Assembly: GCA_017440585.1 (NCBI GenBank)
Contig: JAFSGW010000088.1
Location: 1 to 48,144 of the forward strand
Length of the DNA stretch: 48,144 nucleotides
Reading direction: 5' to 3'
Source of the DNA: Clostridia bacterium
Lineage (GTDB): Bacteria > Bacillota > Clostridia > UMGS1883
The stretch's first letter is position 1. Each line of letters starts with the position of its first letter. A program made the position numbers and the translations under genes. Of this stretch, positions 44,754 through 48,144 are shown in pieces. The notes under the pieces were generated by a model. That model was not told where the DNA came from, searched no databases, and saw nothing but the letters and a program-made list of their open reading frames with translations.

Positions 44754-47255
44754 ATGGATATAGAAAACAACATCCCTCAAACGGGACATCCTAATGAAAA
44801 TATAGTTGAAGTTGAGCTCGTCAACGAAATGAAAACCTCTTACATTGACTATGCAATGAGCGTTATCATTTCCCGTGCTCTCCCCGATGTAAGAGACGGC
44901 TTGAAGCCCGTTCACAGAAGAATTCTGTACACAATGTATCAGGCAGGCTACACGCCCGACAAGCCCTATAAGAAATGTGCCGCAACTGTCGGTGACGTAC
45001 TGGGTAAGTATCACCCCCACGGTGATGCTTCCGTTTACGATGCAATGGTTCGTATGGCACAGGATTTCTCCCTTCGTTATCCTATGATTGACGGTCACGG
45101 TAACTTTGGTAGCGTGGACGGTGACCCTGCTGCGGCTTACAGATACACAGAGTCAAGAATGAGCAAAATTGCTCTTGAAATGCTTCAGGATATTGACAAG
45201 GAAACTGTTGATTTTATGCCTAACTTCGACGAATCTTTGCAGGAGCCCACAGTTCTTCCTGCACGTATCCCCGGTCTTTTAATTAACGGCTCAAGTGGTA
45301 TCGCAGTTGGTATGGCTACAAATGTACCTTCCCATAACCTTACAGAGGTTATTGACGGCGTTGTTGCACTTATCGACAACCCCGACATTACAATCGATGA
45401 ACTGATGAACCACATCAAGGGTCCCGACTTCCCCACAGCAGGTATCATTATGGGCAGAAGCGGTATAAGAGCGGCATATCATACAGGCAGAGGCAAAATC
45501 CTTGTTCGTGCAAGAACAACAATCGAAGGTGAAGAGGGCAGTAAGCAGAAAATTATCGTTACTGAGCTTCCTTATCAGGTTAATAAGGCACGCCTTATTG
45601 AAAAAATTGCAGAGCTTGTACGTGACAAGAGGATTGAAGGCATTTCCGGTCTCCGTGACGAATCTGACCGTGACGGTATGAGAATGGTTATTGAGTTAAA
45701 GAGAGATGCAAATGCAAACGTTGTTTTAAATCAGCTCTTTAAAAATACCCAGATGCAGGAAACCTTCGGTGCAATTATGCTTGCACTTGTGGACAATCAG
45801 CCCAAAATTCTTAACTTAAAGCAGATTTTATATCATTATCTGGAATTCCAGAAGGATGTTATCAGAAGAAGAACACGCTTTAACCTTGCAAAGGCTGAAG
45901 CAAGAGCACATATTTTAAATGGTTTACTTATTGCACTTGACAATATCGATGCAGTTATTAAAACTATCCGTGAAAGCTACGACGATGCAAAGGAAAGATT
46001 GATGGAAAAATTCAACCTTTCCGACAAGCAGGCCCAGGCAATTCTTGACATGCGTCTTGCAAGGCTTCAGGGTCTGGAAAAAGAAAAGCTTGAGAGCGAA
46101 TATAACGAGCTTATGCAGAAAATTGCATACTACAATGCAGTTCTTGCAAATGAATTTATGGTGCTTGACATCATCAAGGAAGAGCTTACTGAAATCAAAA
46201 ACCGTTACGGCGATGAAAGAAGAACAGAAATTACAAACGCTGTTGACGATATTGATATTGAAGACCTTATCGAAGAGGAAGAAAACGTTGTTACTCTTAC
46301 AAACTTCGGTTATGTAAAGAGAATGCCTTCCGATGTTTACAAAACACAGCGTCGTGGCGGCAGAGGCATCACAGGCCTTCAGACACGTGAGGAGGACTTT
46401 GTTAATACCATTATTTCCACCTCCACTCACGACACACTTCTCTTCTTCACAAACCGTGGCAGAATGTTCCGCCTGAAGGCATACCAGCTTCCTGAAGCAG
46501 GCAGACAGGCAAAGGGAACACCTATTGTTAACCTTATCCCCATCGAGCAGGGCGAAAAAATTACTGCACTTATTCCCCTTAGAACCTTTGAAGAGGATAA
46601 ATACATTGTAATGGTTACACGTAACGGTATTATAAAGAGAACAGACCTTACAGAATATGACTCCATAAGAAAGAACAGTGCACTTCTTGCAATTGTTCTT
46701 GATGAGGACGATGAGCTCATCAGCGTTAAGATAACAGATGGCACAGACAACGTTGTTATCGGTACTCATAACGGTATGGCTATCCGTTTTGCAGAAACAG
46801 ACGTGAGAAAAATGGGCAGAGTAACACACGGTGTTAAGGCTATCACTCTCCGTGAGGGTGACTATGTTGTTGGTGCGGCTGTTGCAAGCGAAGGTAAGGA
46901 TTTGATGGTTGTTACAGAAAACGGCTACGGCAAAAAGACCGATTTTGAAGAATATCGCACACAAAACCGTGGCGGTATAGGTCTTAAGAACTACAACATA
47001 AGCGAAAAGACAGGTAATGTTGTATCTATCCATTCCGTAACAGACGATGACGATATTATGCTTATAACAAGTGAAGGCGTTGTTATACGTCTTGAAACAA
47101 GCGAAATCAGAAGCATAGGCAGATCCACCGCAGGTGTAAGGCTTATGCGCCTTGGTGAAAATGTTCAGGTTGTTTCCGTTGCAAAGTGTGCCCATGAAGG
47201 AGAGGAAGAGGTAAATGGTGAAGAACAGCAGCCAACAGAGCAGTCCGAAGAATGA
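44754..47255 (+). CDS. gyrA: DNA gyrase subunit A
   Basis: 833 residues from MDIENN. The breakage-rejoining domain has the catalytic Tyr131 in AAYRYTESR (E. coli Tyr122). The quinolone-resistance region reads [12 protein letters not shown]: Ala replaces the usual Ser at the Ser83 position, Asp at the Asp87 position is kept. The C-terminal beta-pinwheel has six or so repeats ([11 protein letters not shown] being the GyrA box). The in-frame ATG at 44742 directly follows AAAGG, so the second ATG at 44754 is the better start. The end overlaps the next gene by 41 bases. Confidence 0.97.
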   Translation: MDIENNIPQTGHPNENIVEVELVNEMKTSYIDYAMSVIISRALPDVRDGLKPVHRRILYTMYQAGYTPDKPYKKCAATVGDVLGKYHPHGDASVYDAMVRMAQDFSLRYPMIDGHGNFGSVDGDPAAAYRYTESRMSKIALEMLQDIDKETVDFMPNFDESLQEPTVLPARIPGLLINGSSGIAVGMATNVPSHNLTEVIDGVVALIDNPDITIDELMNHIKGPDFPTAGIIMGRSGIRAAYHTGRGKILVRARTTIEGEEGSKQKIIVTELPYQVNKARLIEKIAELVRDKRIEGISGLRDESDRDGMRMVIELKRDANANVVLNQLFKNTQMQETFGAIMLALVDNQPKILNLKQILYHYLEFQKDVIRRRTRFNLAKAEARAHILNGLLIALDNIDAVIKTIRESYDDAKERLMEKFNLSDKQAQAILDMRLARLQGLEKEKLESEYNELMQKIAYYNAVLANEFMVLDIIKEELTEIKNRYGDERRTEITNAVDDIDIEDLIEEEENVVTLTNFGYVKRMPSDVYKTQRRGGRGITGLQTREEDFVNTIISTSTHDTLLFFTNRGRMFRLKAYQLPEAGRQAKGTPIVNLIPIEQGEKITALIPLRTFEEDKYIVMVTRNGIIKRTDLTEYDSIRKNSALLAIVLDEDDELISVKITDGTDNVVIGTHNGMAIRFAETDVRKMGRVTHGVKAITLREGDYVVGAAVASEGKDLMVVTENGYGKKTDFEEYRTQNRGGIGLKNYNISEKTGNVVSIHSVTDDDDIMLITSEGVVIRLETSEIRSIGRSTAGVRLMRLGENVQVVSVAKCAHEGEEEVNGEEQQPTEQSEE

Positions 47256-47868
47256 AAAATTCTTCTCAAAGGATAATCTTGCAGGCATTATTGCATTTTT
47301 TGCAGTTTTAATTGTTGCACTTTATGTAATAAGCACTCATCTTGACCTTCCGGTGCTTTTTGTTCCCAAAGATGCTGTGGAGATTACCTATCCTTCTTCA
47401 ATTCTTTCAATTCCTGCCGAAGAGCAGGCTGAAAACATGAAAAAAACCGAGGGCATTTACCGTGTAAAGGTAAATGATGAGGGCGGGCTTGATATTAAAA
47501 TGAGCCCCGACAGGTACGGAAAAATTAAGGAAGCTGCAAAAAATGCAGTGGAGTCCATGATTGTTATATCCATAGGTGACGAAACAGCCGTGAAGAATTA
47601 TCAGGCAAATGAGGATTATACGGTTTTAAATGTAACCGTGGACCCCGCAATTTCCACACTGGAAACGGAAATTGCCAATGCTGTGTACACCTTAAGGCTT
47701 TATCATGTATGCCATATGAACAGTGATGCAAAAATTGAGGTCTATTATATAGATCAGGCAAATACCGATGTGGCTTATAAATGTGAAGCATACGATGTAC
47801 ATGGAAATGTTTTCGCAACAAGCACAGGTGCTGTAGTTTACCCTGTGATTGAAGCTCCTACAGAGTAA
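47215..47868 (+). CDS. membrane-anchored hypothetical protein
   Basis: 217 residues, not recognised. A polar N-terminus of about 22 residues is followed by one hydrophobic helix, [18 protein letters not shown], and an extracytoplasmic domain without Cys pairs or lipobox. It is thus a single-pass protein with the N-terminus inside. The distal part holds about three alternating beta-alpha segments ([52 protein letters not shown]). It begins 41 bases before the gyrA stop in another frame, with AGAGGAAGAGG upstream, so it should be coupled to gyrA. A terminator follows. Confidence 0.75.
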   Translation: MVKNSSQQSSPKNEKFFSKDNLAGIIAFFAVLIVALYVISTHLDLPVLFVPKDAVEITYPSSILSIPAEEQAENMKKTEGIYRVKVNDEGGLDIKMSPDRYGKIKEAAKNAVESMIVISIGDETAVKNYQANEDYTVLNVTVDPAISTLETEIANAVYTLRLYHVCHMNSDAKIEVYYIDQANTDVAYKCEAYDVHGNVFATSTGAVVYPVIEAPTE

Positions 47869-47884
47869 TATAGTCAACATGCAC

Positions 47885-47914
47885 AAAAACCGCCAAGATA
47901 ACTTGGCGGTTTTT
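47885..47914 (+). terminator. intrinsic terminator after the gyrA operon
   Basis: The stem ACCGCCAAG / CTTGGCGGT (9 bp, 4-nt loop) is followed by TTTTT on the plus strand and preceded by AAAAA, so it is bidirectional. Confidence 0.9.
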
Positions 47915-47953
47915 CACATGTTGGTAGAAGGTAAAAAAGTTTAAAAAAAGGTG

Positions 47954-47982
47954 TTGACAATTGTGTTTTAAAGTGTTATCAT
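47954..47982 (+). promoter_or_regulatory. strong promoter P1 near the right edge
   Basis: TTGACA and TATCAT are 17 bases apart, 40 bases past the terminator. No ORF starts in the following 160 bases, which fits a stable RNA leader. Confidence 0.75.
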
Positions 47983-48096
47983 ACAAAAGCTGTCTGAAAT
48001 GACAGCAACAAAAAAGTATATAACACGAACCGTAAAGAGCTTTTGGTGAGCTTTGAAAAGCCATAAAAAAACTTTACGAAAAATCGAAAAAAGTTC

Positions 48097-48125
48097 TTTA
48101 CAAAACGGCTCGTTGTATATATAAT
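48097..48125 (+). promoter_or_regulatory. strong promoter P2 at the right edge
   Basis: TTTACA and TATAAT are 17 bases apart, about 140 bases after P1. Tandem promoters with no reading frame between them are typical of rRNA operons; in Bacillus rrnO follows gyrA. Confidence 0.75.
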
Positions 48126-48144
48126 AGATTTTGCCTCACGAAAT

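Noticed and set aside
45924..47288. Minus-strand 454-aa open frame
   Set aside because: Antisense to gyrA, whose reading frame is certain.

Overview
The window is a bacterial chromosome segment centred on a Gram-positive type replication origin. The run rpmH-rnpA-yidD-yidC-jag-mnmE-mnmG-rsmG-noc-parA-parB on the minus strand and dnaA-dnaN-rlbA-recF-remB-gyrB-gyrA on the plus strand is the classic Firmicutes order. Strong ribosome-binding sites, Noc and RemB, two perfect parS sites, and secreted BspA-like and CBM-bearing GH16 proteins point to an anaerobic Clostridia member that degrades polysaccharides, probably gut or rumen. The species cannot be fixed from the sequence alone. All genes point away from the origin near 38.4 kb, so every gene is on the leading strand.

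Layout. 1-6.7 kb: a mobile element. It holds two related large serine recombinases (one cut by the window edge) flanking a DUF927 (Cch/MCM-like) ATPase, plus a separate operon of small proteins, a Mor-like regulator and a secreted stalk protein. The core resembles a staphylococcal cassette chromosome (SCC) ccr/cch complex. 6.9-7.3 kb: tRNA-Ser(GCT) and tRNA-Ser(UGA) share one promoter and one terminator. 7.4-18.3 kb: two giant secreted BspA-like leucine-rich-repeat proteins. 18.4-27.8 kb: a glycan-degradation cluster with intracellular GH43 and GH1 enzymes and two secreted multidomain GH16 enzymes. No transporter or dedicated regulator is visible.

27.8-38.2 kb: serS, the parB/parA partition genes, noc, rsmG, mnmG, mnmE, jag, yidC, yidD, rnpA and rpmH. 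One parS lies in the parB-serS gap; the other is embedded in the intrinsic terminator of noc. 38.2-40.0 kb: a bipartite origin, with DnaA-box-like clusters on both sides of dnaA and an AT-rich stretch before dnaN. 40.0-47.9 kb: dnaN to gyrA and a small membrane-anchored protein. The window ends in two tandem strong promoters with no ORF between them; by synteny with Bacillus an rRNA operon probably starts just past the right edge.

The least expected observations are the SCC-like gene complex in a clostridial background, a short shared 'F-x-W ... P' module in all four large secreted proteins, parS doubling as a terminator stem, and a terminator that abuts the ribosome-binding site of one GH16 gene.
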